Below are positions 17,466 to 26,935 of a DNA stretch of 64,000 bases, one piece after another. A model generated the notes under the pieces. That model was not told the origin of the DNA and ran no database searches. It saw only the letters and a list, made by a program, of their open reading frames with translations. The translations under genes and the position numbers were made by a program. Within the stretch, counting starts at the first letter, position 1. Every line of letters begins with the position of its first letter. The stretch covers positions 186,001 through 250,000 of the forward strand of contig DF970686.1 in NCBI GenBank assembly GCA_001270045.2, written 5' to 3'. Origin of the DNA: Bacteroidales bacterium 6E (GTDB taxonomy: Bacteria; Bacteroidota; Bacteroidia; Bacteroidales; Prolixibacteraceae).

Positions 17466-20048
17466 ATGAACAAGAGAAGATTCCATACTGTCCTTTTACT
17501 GGCAGGTTTACTAGGGTTTGCGTCATGTGACAACCAAAATGGAGAATTATTGACCACCATTGAATTAAATGATGCCTGGGAATTCAGGCAGGCAGGCGAT
17601 GACAAATGGATGCCGGCTACAGTCCCGGGAACCGTTCATACGGACCTTATGGCCAACGGGGTGATCGAGGATCCTTTTTTCCGTTTGAATGAACACGATG
17701 TCCAATGGATCGACAAGGAAGACTGGGAATACCAAACGCGATTCCAGGTAACGGCCGAAATAATGAAACGTGACCGGATCGCTCTTGATTTCAAGGGCCT
17801 TGACACTTATGCCGATGTTTTTGTCAACGGTCAGGAAGTGCTTAAGGCAGATAACATGTTCAGGGAATGGATGACAGACATCAAACCATACCTGAAGGAA
17901 GGGCAGAATGAACTTCGGATATTGCTCAAATCGCCGATTGCAGAAGGATTAAAAAAATATGATGCACAGGGTTTTGTCATACCCGTTTCAGACAATGACC
18001 TGGCAGTGATCGGTCAGGTTCCGGAAGGGAAAAAGGTTAGTATTTACACCCGGAAGGCCGGATATCACTTTGGTTGGGATTGGGGCCCACGGTTGGTTAC
18101 CAGTGGCATTTGGCGACCTGTATACCTTTTGGCCTGGGATGAAGCCCGGATTGAAGATGTACAGATAGTCCAGAACGAAGTATCGGAAGAAAGGGCAACC
18201 TTAACATCGGTTTTCGAAATCGACAGCCAGAAAGACCAGACTGCTACCCTGAGTATCGAAAGTGAAGGTACTGTACTTGCCTTGGAAAAAATAAGGCTCT
18301 TACCTGGGATTAACCATTATTCACTTGATTTTGAGATTACAAATCCACGTTTGTGGTGGACGAACGGATTGGGCGAACCCTATCTGTATAACCTTACGGC
18401 AAAAGTATCTGTTTCGGGAAAGACCTCAGAACTTGACAGAAGGATTGGTATCCGGACACTCGAATTTGTTCGCGACAAAGATGAGCATGGAACCTCTTTT
18501 TACTTTAAGCTGAATGGCGTTCCTGTATTCATGAAAGGTGTCAATTATATTCCCAACGACATGTTCCTTCCCAGGGTAACCACCGAGAATTACCGAAAAG
18601 TAGTCAATACGGCCCGGATATCGAACATGAATATGATCCGCGTCTGGGGAGGAGGCACCTATGAAGATGATCGATTTTACGACTTCTGCGATGAAGCGGG
18701 AATACTTGTCTGGCAGGATTTCATGTTCGGATGCGCCATGTTTCCGGGAGATGAAGCATTTCTTGAAAATGTGAAACAGGAAGCCATTGACAATGTAAAA
18801 CGCCTGAGAAACCACCCAAGCATCGCTCTCTGGTGTGGGAACAACGAAAACCTGATAGCATGGTATAACTGGGGGTGGAAAAGGATAGAAGAGGAGAAGA
18901 ATCCCGAAAACGCAGCCAAAATATGGAAATACTATGAGGATGTATTCCACAAGGTGCTTCCCGAAGTTGTCAATGAATTTGATCCACAACGGGGCTATTG
19001 GGCTTCCAGTCCCCAATCCGGAGAAGGAATTGTACCGGACCTGGTCAATGGAGACGAACATTACTGGGGTGTCTGGTGGGGTAAGGAGCCCTTTCAGAAT
19101 TATGCAACCCATATTGCACGTTTCATGAGTGAATACGGATTCCAATCGTTCCCCGATATCACCACCGTAAAAAAGTATGCCCTGCCTGAAGATTTCAATA
19201 TCTATTCAGATGTCATGAAATCACACCAACGTTCATCCATCGGTAATGAGACTATCGAGTATTATATGCTTCAGGAATATAACAAGCCAAAAGATTTTGA
19301 ATCATTCCTGTATGTAAATCATGTACTTCAGGCTGAAGGAATCAAATTCGGACTGGAAGGACACCGCCGGGCGGCACCCTTTTGCATGGGTTCTCTCTAT
19401 TGGCAGATCAATGATGTCTGGCCAGTTGCATCATGGAGCTCAACAGATTATTACCAGAGATGGAAAGCACTTCAGTATTATGTGATGAAAGGATTCGAAC
19501 ATGTTTTGGTATCGCCCTATAAATCAGGAAACGAAATTAAAGTGTCGGTTCTGAATGACAAACTTGAAGGACTTGATGCCACCCTGAAAATCAGTCTGAT
19601 GGATTTTGAAGGTCGCCAACTGGTATCAAGGGAACAGGCAGTCAGCGCAAAGGCAAACTCAAGCACCCCGGTCTTTGAAGAAGAACTCACCAAATTTGTG
19701 GGAAATAACGACACAAGGCAATCATTTGTAGTTGCACAGCTGATACAAGGTGACGAGGTTATATCAGAAAATGTCTTATATCTGAGGCCTTTTAAAGAGT
19801 TAAAAATTCAAAAGCCCAATGTTCAATATTCAGTCACACCCACTGGCAATGGATTCAATATCGAAGTAACAACCGATAAACTTGCAAAAAATGTCTATTT
19901 CCAGATAGGGGATGAAGAGGGATTCTTTACCGACAATTATTTTGATCTTCTTCCCGGAAAATCATATTCCATACAGTTGGTTTCCGGCATTTCGCCTGAC
20001 AGACTGGATGAAGTCCTGACAGTCAGGACACTGGATGATGCTTTCTAA
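17466..20048 (+). CDS. Lipoprotein GH2 beta-mannosidase
   Basis: This is a surface or periplasmic exo-beta-mannosidase of about 860 residues. The lipoprotein signal ends in GFAS-Cys21. GH2 domain order is visible: a jelly-roll sugar-binding domain (WMPATVPGTVHTDLMANGVI), immunoglobulin-like domains, a TIM barrel, then C-terminal beta domains. The acid/base is Glu461 in WCGNNENL and the nucleophile is Glu556 in FMSEYGFQSFPD. The phrases KGVNYIPNDMFLPR and MIRVWGGGTYEDD are typical of beta-mannosidases rather than LacZ. It would trim mannose from mannans or N-glycans. The ATG at 17466 is chosen because the lipoprotein signal starts there. No other PUL genes adjoin it. Confidence 0.93.
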   Translation: MNKRRFHTVLLLAGLLGFASCDNQNGELLTTIELNDAWEFRQAGDDKWMPATVPGTVHTDLMANGVIEDPFFRLNEHDVQWIDKEDWEYQTRFQVTAEIMKRDRIALDFKGLDTYADVFVNGQEVLKADNMFREWMTDIKPYLKEGQNELRILLKSPIAEGLKKYDAQGFVIPVSDNDLAVIGQVPEGKKVSIYTRKAGYHFGWDWGPRLVTSGIWRPVYLLAWDEARIEDVQIVQNEVSEERATLTSVFEIDSQKDQTATLSIESEGTVLALEKIRLLPGINHYSLDFEITNPRLWWTNGLGEPYLYNLTAKVSVSGKTSELDRRIGIRTLEFVRDKDEHGTSFYFKLNGVPVFMKGVNYIPNDMFLPRVTTENYRKVVNTARISNMNMIRVWGGGTYEDDRFYDFCDEAGILVWQDFMFGCAMFPGDEAFLENVKQEAIDNVKRLRNHPSIALWCGNNENLIAWYNWGWKRIEEEKNPENAAKIWKYYEDVFHKVLPEVVNEFDPQRGYWASSPQSGEGIVPDLVNGDEHYWGVWWGKEPFQNYATHIARFMSEYGFQSFPDITTVKKYALPEDFNIYSDVMKSHQRSSIGNETIEYYMLQEYNKPKDFESFLYVNHVLQAEGIKFGLEGHRRAAPFCMGSLYWQINDVWPVASWSSTDYYQRWKALQYYVMKGFEHVLVSPYKSGNEIKVSVLNDKLEGLDATLKISLMDFEGRQLVSREQAVSAKANSSTPVFEEELTKFVGNNDTRQSFVVAQLIQGDEVISENVLYLRPFKELKIQKPNVQYSVTPTGNGFNIEVTTDKLAKNVYFQIGDEEGFFTDNYFDLLPGKSYSIQLVSGISPDRLDEVLTVRTLDDAF

Positions 20049-20073
20049 TTTGACGTTTGACTTCAGTGAATAT

Positions 20074-20113
20074 AAAGAGGTGTTGAATAAAAATTTCAAC
20101 ACCTCTTTTATTT
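20074..20113 (+). terminator. Rho-independent terminator after the beta-mannosidase gene
   Basis: AAAGAGGTGTTGAA (20074-20087) pairs perfectly with TTCAACACCTCTTT (20095-20108) around a seven-base loop and runs into a T-rich tail. Confidence 0.9.
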
Positions 20114-20224
20114 AAATATTTAAATACAAGCATTCATCTTTATTATATTTTAATAATCATTAACCATGCTTACTAAAAAATGCAAGATTTTTATTCCAGT
20201 AATTATTACAATATGGATAATTTT

Positions 20225-20232
20225 TACCTTTG
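20225..20232 (+). promoter_or_regulatory. Candidate -7 element TACCTTTG for the small RNA
   Basis: TACCTTTG matches TAnnTTTG. It starts after the terminator of the upstream gene and about 60 bases before a second strong terminator, so a short transcript is implied. The -33 region is AT-rich without a clear TTTG. Confidence 0.4.
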
Positions 20233-20238
20233 TCATAC

Positions 20239-20319
20239 TTCACGTCAGATACAGATCTGACATTGTGTGTTTGGGGGTTAACATTTGAAAAAGGGGAGCT
20301 GTTGAGCTCCCTTTTTTTT
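20239..20319 (+). ncRNA. Candidate small RNA (about 80 nt) upstream of maeB
   Basis: No coding frame is plausible here. Downstream of a TAnnTTTG element come a perfect 7-bp hairpin (GTCAGAT-ACAG-ATCTGAC, 20244-20261), a G-rich single-stranded stretch, and a strong rho-independent terminator ending in eight Ts. The unit has its own promoter-like and terminator-like ends. maeB has a separate -7 element further on. It could instead be a leader attenuator of maeB. I do not recognise a known RNA family. Confidence 0.42.
20288..20319 (+). terminator. Rho-independent terminator of the candidate small RNA
   Basis: GGGAGCT (20294-20300) and AGCTCCC (20305-20311) form a tight stem with a GTTG loop. 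It is extended by A-T pairs between the flanking A5 and T8 runs. Confidence 0.88.
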
Positions 20320-20383
20320 ATGTCATGTTTGAAGTTTTCATCATATCGGTTACAATTTACAACATAAACAACCGATATAAAAT

Positions 20384-20391
20384 TAAATTTG
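20384..20391 (+). promoter_or_regulatory. Candidate -7 element TAAATTTG for maeB
   Basis: TAAATTTG matches TAnnTTTG and lies 35 bases before the maeB start, after the preceding terminator. maeB can therefore be transcribed independently of the small RNA. Confidence 0.45.
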
Positions 20392-20426
20392 CGCACAAAA
20401 ACCTCAAATTTTTTAAATTTATTATC

Positions 20427-22715
20427 ATGACCAAAATTACCAAAGAGGCTGCCCTGAAATATCATTCGGAGGGTAAGCCCGGAAAGATAGAAGTTAAACC
20501 AACCAAGCCACATAGTACACAAGCCGACTTATCATTAGCCTATTCTCCAGGGGTAGCGGAACCTTGTCTTGAAATTGAGAAAAACCAGGATCTTGCCTAT
20601 GAGTATACGACCAAGGGAAATCTGGTTGCCGTTATTTCTAACGGAACCGCGGTTCTCGGACTGGGCGATATTGGGGCATTGGCCGGTAAACCGGTGATGG
20701 AAGGCAAAGGTTTATTATTTAAGATTTATGCAGGTATTGACGTATTTGACATTGAAGTCAACGAGAAGGATCCTGAAAAATTCATTCAGGTTGTAAAGTC
20801 GATTGCACCAACTTTTGGCGGTATTAACCTGGAAGACATTAAAGCTCCGGAATGTTTTGAAATTGAAGAGCGGTTGAAGGCAGAACTGGACATCCCTGTC
20901 ATGCATGACGATCAGCATGGAACAGCCATCATATCAGCGGCAGGATTACTTAATGCACTGGAGCTGACCGGAAAAAAGATTGAGGAAGTCAGGGTCGTCG
21001 TCAATGGAGCCGGGGCTTCTGCAGTTTCGTGCACAAAGCTCTACATTGCTTTGGGCGTGAAGCCCTCTAATGTTGTTATGCTTGACAGCAAAGGTGTTTT
21101 ATCGGTGAATCGTCCCGACCTGAATGATTCAAAAAGACAATTTGCAACTACCCTGACAGACATTTCCACACTGGAGGAAGCCATTGCAGGGGCAGATGTT
21201 TTTCTTGGATTATCAAAAGGAAATGTGCTGAGCAAGGAAATGGTCAGAACAATGGCACCAAATCCCATCGTATTCGCTTTGGCCAATCCTACTCCGGAGA
21301 TTTCTTATGAAGATGCAAAATCTGCCCGTGAGGACATTATTTTCGCGACAGGACGGTCTGACTATCCCAACCAAATCAACAATGTCATCGGATTCCCCTA
21401 TATTTTTCGCGGGGCACTTGATACACGGGCGACCCGGATCAATGAAGAAATGAAAATGGCTGCCTGTCATGCCATTGCCGATTTGGCCAAACAACCTGTC
21501 CCTGACATCGTCAATGATGCCTATAATGTCAATAAACTTTCCTTTGGCAGAGATTATATCATCCCTAAGCCAGTTGATCCCAGATTGATCACCGAGGTTT
21601 CGGCAGCTGTAGCAAAGGCAGCCATTGAATCTGGGGTGGCACGCAAGGAAATTACCGACTGGGAGGCCTATAAAGTGCAATTACGTAGCCTGATGGGTTA
21701 TGAATCAAAGTTAACCCGACGATTCCGTGAAATGGCCCGTGAAAACCCCAGAAAGGTCGTATTCGCGGAAGGATCGCACCCCAATATGCTCAAGGCTGCA
21801 GTGGAAGCCTTTCAGGAAGGTATCTGCCATCCGATCCTCCTGGGTAATGATGAACGGATTGAAAAACTTGCAGCAGAACTGAATGTCAGTCTTGAAGGTT
21901 GTGAAATTGTCAATCTCAGACATGACCGTGAAGCGGAGCGAAGGGAAAGATATGCCCGTATTTTCACGGAAAAGAGAGGAAGACAAGGTGCAACCCTGGA
22001 AGAAGCGAACGATAAAATGTTCGAACGGAATTACTTTGGCATGATGATGGTCGAAACCGGAGATGCAGATGCTTTTATTACGGGTCTTTATACCAAATAT
22101 TCGAATACCATAAAAGTGGCCAAGGAGGTGATTGGGATCAGGGATGGTTTTAACCACTTCGCCACCATGCATATTTTCAGCTCATCAAAGGGGACATTTT
22201 TCCTTGCAGATACACTCATCAACAGGCATCCCTCAACCGAGACACTGATCGACGTTGCCAGGCTTGCCCAGAATACGGTCAGGTTATTTGCAAGGGAACC
22301 CAAAGTGGCCATGCTCTCCTATTCCAATTTCGGATCAGATGAAGTGGGTAGTCCGGCATCAGTTCATGAAGCGGTAAAGGTTCTGCAGGAAAAATTTCCG
22401 GAATTGGCCATTGACGGAGAAATGCAGGTGAACTTTGCCCTTGACAAAGAGTTAAGAGACCGAAAATATCCATTTTCCAGATTAAAAGGGCTTGATGTCA
22501 ATACCCTTGTATTCCCCAATTTGTCATCGGCAAATACCGCCTACAAACTTTTACAGGAGATGGCTGAAGGTGAATCTATCGGTCCATTGCAAATGGGATT
22601 GAACAAACCGATCCATTTTACGGATTTCGAAAGCTCAGTCAGGGATATCGTAAACATAACCGCGGTTGCGGTGATTGACGCCCTTGTTCAGGAACAAATC
22701 GACAACAAGAAATAA
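20427..22715 (+). CDS. maeB: NADP-dependent malic enzyme with phosphotransacetylase-like domain
   Basis: This enzyme decarboxylates malate oxidatively to pyruvate, giving NAD(P)H. The 762 residues form a two-domain MaeB. The N-terminal malic enzyme part (about 1-425) has [10 protein letters not shown], the catalytic [27 protein letters not shown] and the nucleotide fold [13 protein letters not shown]. The C-terminal part (about 430-762) has a phosphotransacetylase fold ([27 protein letters not shown]). In studied relatives that domain is regulatory and has no transferase activity. The ATG at 20427 is chosen; the open frame upstream crosses the terminator and promoter. It abuts the convergent flavin reductase gene with no gap. 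Confidence 0.95.
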   Translation: MTKITKEAALKYHSEGKPGKIEVKPTKPHSTQADLSLAYSPGVAEPCLEIEKNQDLAYEYTTKGNLVAVISNGTAVLGLGDIGALAGKPVMEGKGLLFKIYAGIDVFDIEVNEKDPEKFIQVVKSIAPTFGGINLEDIKAPECFEIEERLKAELDIPVMHDDQHGTAIISAAGLLNALELTGKKIEEVRVVVNGAGASAVSCTKLYIALGVKPSNVVMLDSKGVLSVNRPDLNDSKRQFATTLTDISTLEEAIAGADVFLGLSKGNVLSKEMVRTMAPNPIVFALANPTPEISYEDAKSAREDIIFATGRSDYPNQINNVIGFPYIFRGALDTRATRINEEMKMAACHAIADLAKQPVPDIVNDAYNVNKLSFGRDYIIPKPVDPRLITEVSAAVAKAAIESGVARKEITDWEAYKVQLRSLMGYESKLTRRFREMARENPRKVVFAEGSHPNMLKAAVEAFQEGICHPILLGNDERIEKLAAELNVSLEGCEIVNLRHDREAERRERYARIFTEKRGRQGATLEEANDKMFERNYFGMMMVETGDADAFITGLYTKYSNTIKVAKEVIGIRDGFNHFATMHIFSSSKGTFFLADTLINRHPSTETLIDVARLAQNTVRLFAREPKVAMLSYSNFGSDEVGSPASVHEAVKVLQEKFPELAIDGEMQVNFALDKELRDRKYPFSRLKGLDVNTLVFPNLSSANTAYKLLQEMAEGESIGPLQMGLNKPIHFTDFESSVRDIVNITAVAVIDALVQEQIDNKK

Positions 22716-23294
22716 CTATTTGTGCTTTTTGGTTTTACGTTCGACCGTCCAACCAAATTTACCGATCTGTTTCCCAAGTCCAAAGTAATGCCCGTGGTTA
22801 TAGACCAGGGGCATTGCACGGGCGAAGCTGAATGCCCCGTTGTCATCCATATAAGCATCATCGACGCTGACATTGACCACTTCGGCAATAAACATGTGAT
22901 GGGTTCCAAGCGGAATCTCTTGTTTTACGATGCATTCAATATTCACCGGTGATTCAGCAATACCAGGTGCCTTTATAATCCTGGAGGGCTGAGGCGTAAG
23001 CCCCATCTCTTTCCATTTGTTAAACTTTTTCCCAGGACGGCAACCACACCAGTCAGTGGCTCGTGCAAGCTTTTCGGTAGTAAGGTTGATGACAAACTCT
23101 CCAGTCCTTTGAATAATCGGAAATGAAGTACGGCCTGGTCGTACCGATATATAGCACATCGGGGGATCACTGCATATGGTGCCTGTCCAGGCAATTGTAA
23201 TAATATTATGCTCTTCAGGATTTTCACCACAACTTACCATCACTGCCGGTAATGGGTAAATCATGGTTCCGGGTTTAAAGTCGATCTTAGCCAT
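22716..23294 (-). CDS. Flavin reductase-like FMN-binding protein
   Basis: This 192-residue protein has the flavin reductase-like split barrel, with SCGENPEEHNIITIAWTGTI, the FMN-phosphate contact CYISVRPGRTSF, GEFVINLTTEKLA and the late GTHHMFIAEVVNV strand. It is closest in look to flavoredoxin-type proteins that bind FMN and transfer electrons or reduce free flavin. The physiological partner is unknown. It is the third gene of the ispG operon, 19 bases after the barrel gene. Confidence 0.88.
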   Translation of the reverse strand: MAKIDFKPGTMIYPLPAVMVSCGENPEEHNIITIAWTGTICSDPPMCYISVRPGRTSFPIIQRTGEFVINLTTEKLARATDWCGCRPGKKFNKWKEMGLTPQPSRIIKAPGIAESPVNIECIVKQEIPLGTHHMFIAEVVNVSVDDAYMDDNGAFSFARAMPLVYNHGHYFGLGKQIGKFGWTVERKTKKHK

Positions 23295-23313
23295 ACGCTT
23301 TTATTGTTCCTCG

Positions 23314-24015
23314 TTATTCATTAGTCCGGCTCAGGCCAATGCTAAATATGACCCATGCACGAGAGGCAGCCGGATTTATATTCAAGGCAAATTTTAACGG
23401 AACAGAAGTTCGGTTATCAATTCTAATCTGGTCAGAGACCTTCAACCCTGCATGAACCCAACCAAAACCATCATTATAATAACCCTCCCATGGAGTCAGG
23501 GCGGTAGAAAGTTCAACGTCAGTTCCGGCAAACTTAAAAGGATAGGCTGCCTGGAAATATGTCGAATACATATGCTCATTGGTCAGCAGATGTCCGTCGC
23601 CATAGAGAAATGTTGCCCACATCAATTCGAGCGGGAAACCCGGAGAGGCAAAATCAACGACGATTTCACCAGAATGCCTGTTACCATCCGATGAAAAATC
23701 GAAGAAACGGTTTTCTTCGCCGGGAATGGGATTGTAATAGTCAAAAAGGGTAAATTCGAAATTCCCAAGTGCCAATACCGGATACAGATCAATTTCACTG
23801 TAGCTCTGGTCAAAAGTATAGGAAGCCCATACGTTGAATGTGAAATTTTTATGTCCAAAGGCAAATTGGGGTTCAATCGCAGGACCGTTTCCGAAAACAT
23901 TTCCACGCCAGTAGTGCCGGTTTAACAGATCAACCTGCCAGGTCAGCCTGTTTCCATCACCGGCGAAAAGCTCGGTGGTGATGACCATGAAAAGAATAAT
24001 CAGGGATTTCCTCAT
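23314..24015 (-). CDS. Exported outer-membrane barrel-like protein of unknown function
   Basis: This 233-residue protein has a signal peptide (about 18 residues, ELFAG) and then alternating aromatic beta strands such as RHYWRGNVFGNGPAIEPQ, FNVWASYTFDQSYSEIDLY and LELMWATFLYGD. It looks like a small outer membrane barrel. No family name is certain. Its ATG overlaps the ispG stop by one base (TAATG), so the two are translationally coupled although their roles appear unrelated. Confidence 0.75.
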   Translation of the reverse strand: MRKSLIILFMVITTELFAGDGNRLTWQVDLLNRHYWRGNVFGNGPAIEPQFAFGHKNFTFNVWASYTFDQSYSEIDLYPVLALGNFEFTLFDYYNPIPGEENRFFDFSSDGNRHSGEIVVDFASPGFPLELMWATFLYGDGHLLTNEHMYSTYFQAAYPFKFAGTDVELSTALTPWEGYYNDGFGWVHAGLKVSDQIRIDNRTSVPLKFALNINPAASRAWVIFSIGLSRTNE

Positions 24016-25868
24016 TACTTTTCGTTCCAGTCTCCATTTTCCCGAATCAGGTGTTCGAGTTCTTCCACTGCGTTTTCGTATGGAATATGGCGTTTGACAA
24101 GCTTTTGCCCCTTATAGAGGTTTACGTTATTCTTTCCTGCACCTACAAAGCCGTAATCAGCATCGCTCATTTCACCCGGTCCGTTCACCACACATCCCAT
24201 GATACCAATCTTTAAATGGCTCAGATGGCCGAAATGCTCCTTGATTTTACGTGTTGTCTCCTGCAAATCAAATAATGTACGACCGCAACCCGGACAAGAG
24301 ATAAACTCGGTTTTTGACATACGCATGCGAGAAGCCTGCAGAATACCAAAACTCAAGTCTTTCAATTCAGTGAAAGTTATGCTTTGATCATCATTGGTTA
24401 CACAAAGACCATCACCATATCCGTCGATGAATAATCCGCCCAGATCGGCAGAAGCCTTGATTTGCAGATCCTCGAGGGACTTTTCATTATACTTTCTGTG
24501 GATAATCACGGGAACTTTCCAGATATGGGTTTCAAGCATCATAAAGAATGCTCGTAGCTCGGCAAAGGGATTCCGGTTATAGCTTTCCAGAATCAGCACA
24601 GTCTTTCGGGTCTGCTTTAGCTTTGTGATGATTTCGGGATGCATGGCCATAAACCGGTCAAACTCCTGTTTGTTGGTACGGATAAACTTCATCCTACCCC
24701 ATCGGGTACTCTCAAAAAGATACTCTTCGAGAGAAATGACCGGATTGGAATTACCCTGAATATCCAGGATTTTATTTCCCTGAAGGAAGTAATCAGGAAT
24801 CAGTTTCCCCCGAATGGGCAAGATTTCGGCCAGTGATCTTTCACCCAGATCGGCAACCACCACGGGCAAGGATTGTCCTCCCATATTCAGGACAGGACGG
24901 GTTGACCTCCTCTCGTATTCAAACGGATTGGTCTGGGCATGTAAAGGAGCTGATATGGGCTGATGATTGTAATAACTTCGGAAGTGGCTGATCAGTTTTC
25001 TGGCAACCGGAATTTCCCGTTCCGGGCTTTCCGTCAAGGAAACCCTGATGGTATCCCCTATGCCATCGGCCAAAAGGGCGCCAATACCCACAGCGGAACG
25101 GATCCTACCCTCTTCTCCCTCACCGGCTTCAGTTACCCCCAGGTGGAGTGGATAATCCATATCTTCAAGACGCATCTTGAAACAAAGCAACCGAACGGTA
25201 TATACCATTATACGGGTATTGCTCGACTTAATGGAAATGACAACGTTTGTAAACTCTTCCCTCTTGCAGATACGAAGAAACTCCATCACAGACTCAACGA
25301 TACCGGTGGGTGTATCTCCATATCGACTCATAACCCTGTCGGACAGGGAGCCCTGGTTTGCGCCAATTCGCAAGGCAGTATTGCTCTTCTTAAGCATCTG
25401 AAGAAAAGGAACAAACAGTTCCTCAATCTTTTTCAACTCATCGCGATACTCCTCATCGGTATAAACTTTTGGTTTAAAAGAGGCACGCTTATCATAAAAA
25501 TTGCCAGGATTGATCCTGATTTTGGAAATATATCTGGCCGAGATTTCTGCAAGCTTGGGATTAAAGTGAATATCACCGACCAATGGATTGTCGAAGCCAC
25601 GGTCGACAAGCTCTTTCTTGATAAATCTCAGGTTTTCGGCATCGCGTGTATCTTTCACGGTAACACGCACATAATCAGCACCTGCTTTTATAATGCGAAT
25701 GATCTGCTCAACTGTTTCTTCAGTGTCTTTGGTATCCGTATCGGTCATGGATTGAATCCTGATCGGCTGATCACCTCCAACTGAAACCGTCCCCACTTTT
25801 ACCTCGGAAGTCTTATATCGTTCAAAACGACATAAGTTATCTATATATCTAAAATTCGAATTTTCCAT
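24015..25868 (-). CDS. ispG: 4-hydroxy-3-methylbut-2-en-1-yl diphosphate synthase, long form
   Basis: This [4Fe-4S] enzyme makes HMBPP from MEcPP in the MEP pathway. The 617 residues are far longer than the roughly 370 of E. coli IspG. This is the three-domain form known from plants, Chlamydia and Bacteroidota, with an extra domain inserted between the TIM barrel (GGDQPIRIQSMTDTDTKD, residues 30 onward) and the cluster domain. Cluster cysteines are in SCPGCGRTLFD and KIGIMGCVVNGPGE. The ATG at 25868 is chosen as the first methionine after the promoter. It leads an operon with a barrel protein and a flavin reductase. Confidence 0.96.
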   Translation of the reverse strand: MENSNFRYIDNLCRFERYKTSEVKVGTVSVGGDQPIRIQSMTDTDTKDTEETVEQIIRIIKAGADYVRVTVKDTRDAENLRFIKKELVDRGFDNPLVGDIHFNPKLAEISARYISKIRINPGNFYDKRASFKPKVYTDEEYRDELKKIEELFVPFLQMLKKSNTALRIGANQGSLSDRVMSRYGDTPTGIVESVMEFLRICKREEFTNVVISIKSSNTRIMVYTVRLLCFKMRLEDMDYPLHLGVTEAGEGEEGRIRSAVGIGALLADGIGDTIRVSLTESPEREIPVARKLISHFRSYYNHQPISAPLHAQTNPFEYERRSTRPVLNMGGQSLPVVVADLGERSLAEILPIRGKLIPDYFLQGNKILDIQGNSNPVISLEEYLFESTRWGRMKFIRTNKQEFDRFMAMHPEIITKLKQTRKTVLILESYNRNPFAELRAFFMMLETHIWKVPVIIHRKYNEKSLEDLQIKASADLGGLFIDGYGDGLCVTNDDQSITFTELKDLSFGILQASRMRMSKTEFISCPGCGRTLFDLQETTRKIKEHFGHLSHLKIGIMGCVVNGPGEMSDADYGFVGAGKNNVNLYKGQKLVKRHIPYENAVEELEHLIRENGDWNEK

Positions 25869-25893
25869 GTCCAAAAGCCCAAGCCGTGAAATG

Positions 25894-25901
25894 CAAATTT
25901 A
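25894..25901 (-). promoter_or_regulatory. Candidate -7 element TAAATTTG for ispG
   Basis: Read on the minus strand this is TAAATTTG, 25 bases before the ispG start. It lies back to back with the gldA promoter. Confidence 0.45.
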
Positions 25902-25932
25902 ATCCATTCAGGTAAATTTAAAAAGATTCAAC

Positions 25933-25940
25933 TATTTTTG
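25933..25940 (+). promoter_or_regulatory. Candidate -7 element TATTTTTG for the ABC ATPase gene
   Basis: TATTTTTG matches TAnnTTTG and lies 17 bases before the ATG at 25958, giving a leader of about ten bases. Confidence 0.5.
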
Positions 25941-25957
25941 TTTGATACGATTTGCAG

Positions 25958-26863
25958 ATGTCAGTTGAAATAAGAAACATATCCAAATTTTATGGCAGCC
26001 AAAAAGCCCTTGACAATATTTCATTTACGGTGAGCAAGGGCGAAATGCTTGGATTTCTGGGGCCCAACGGAGCCGGAAAATCCACTCTTATGAAAATCGT
26101 TACCGGTTTTATCAAGTCAAGTTCCGGGACAGTTCTGGTCAATGGGAAGAACGTTGGTGCAGAAAGCTTGGAAATCAAAAGAGAAATTGGTTATCTCCCT
26201 GAAAACAACCCATTATACTCAGACTTATATATCACCGAATATCTGGAAATAGTGGCCGGCTTTTATAAATTGGCCAATAGTCAGAAAAGGGTAAAGGAAA
26301 TGATAGGTCTTACCGGTTTAGACAGTGAAAAACACAAAAAAATCGGTACTCTTTCAAAAGGTTACCGTCAACGGGTAGGGCTTGCCCAGGCCATGATCCA
26401 CGACCCATCAGTCCTGATTCTGGATGAGCCTACGTCGGGACTTGACCCCAATCAACTGGTTCAAATCCGGTCTCTCATATCGGAAATCAGCAAGGAAAAG
26501 ACAGTCATCCTCTCATCCCATATACTTCAGGAGATTGAGGCCATTTGTAAAAGGATCGTCATCATAAACCAGGGTAAATTGGTGGCCGACAGTCGAATCG
26601 AGGAAATTGGAAGAATTGAAAGAAACGTAGTCCAGAAAGTATTTGTCGCTTTCGATAAAAAAATCCCTATCGAGAGACTTCACGAAATTACAGGTACCGG
26701 CTTTTGCGAAAATTCAGCAGATGGTTATCTCATTTCAGCAAGTAGTCATCACGATATCCGACCTGAAATTTTCAGGTTTGCAGTGAAAAATGACCTCGTG
26801 ATACTGGCAATGGTCGAAAAACAACAAAATTTAGAGGAAGTTTTTCACTCTCTAACACACTGA
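25958..26863 (+). CDS. gldA: ABC transporter ATP-binding protein, GldA-like
   Basis: This 301-residue ATPase of an ABC exporter has Walker A (GPNGAGKST, about residues 37-45), a Q-loop region, the signature LSKGYRQRVGLAQA, Walker B (VLILDEPTSGLDP) and the switch His in ILSSHILQE. A C-terminal extension of about 80 residues follows, as in GldA. In gliding Flavobacteria GldA works with GldF and GldG. No permease gene is beside it here, so the partner is elsewhere and gliding cannot be claimed. The ATG at 25958 is preferred over the TTG two codons earlier. Confidence 0.88.
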   Translation: MSVEIRNISKFYGSQKALDNISFTVSKGEMLGFLGPNGAGKSTLMKIVTGFIKSSSGTVLVNGKNVGAESLEIKREIGYLPENNPLYSDLYITEYLEIVAGFYKLANSQKRVKEMIGLTGLDSEKHKKIGTLSKGYRQRVGLAQAMIHDPSVLILDEPTSGLDPNQLVQIRSLISEISKEKTVILSSHILQEIEAICKRIVIINQGKLVADSRIEEIGRIERNVVQKVFVAFDKKIPIERLHEITGTGFCENSADGYLISASSHHDIRPEIFRFAVKNDLVILAMVEKQQNLEEVFHSLTH

Positions 26864-26921
26864 ATTATAAACCCCAAAAGGAAAAATCCATTTAACTCTT
26901 TTTTTGTTTCAAAAAGAAGTG

Positions 26922-26929
26922 TAACTTTG
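26922..26929 (+). promoter_or_regulatory. Candidate -7 element TAACTTTG for metK
   Basis: TAACTTTG matches TAnnTTTG. The start of transcription would fall near 26936, exactly at the first stem of the riboswitch that follows. This supports both calls. Confidence 0.6.
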
Positions 26930-26935
26930 CGCCGC

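Noticed and set aside
18426-19145. Open frame of 239 codons on the minus strand inside the beta-mannosidase gene
   Set aside because: It covers the catalytic region of a clear GH2 enzyme on the other strand and shows no domain.
20160-20522. Open frame of 120 codons on the minus strand across the maeB upstream region
   Set aside because: It runs through a terminator hairpin and two promoter elements of the plus strand and into maeB, with no domain.
24963-25784. Open frame of 273 codons on the plus strand inside ispG
   Set aside because: It is antisense to well-conserved IspG sequence, has no recognisable domain, and is open only because of the codon bias of the real gene.
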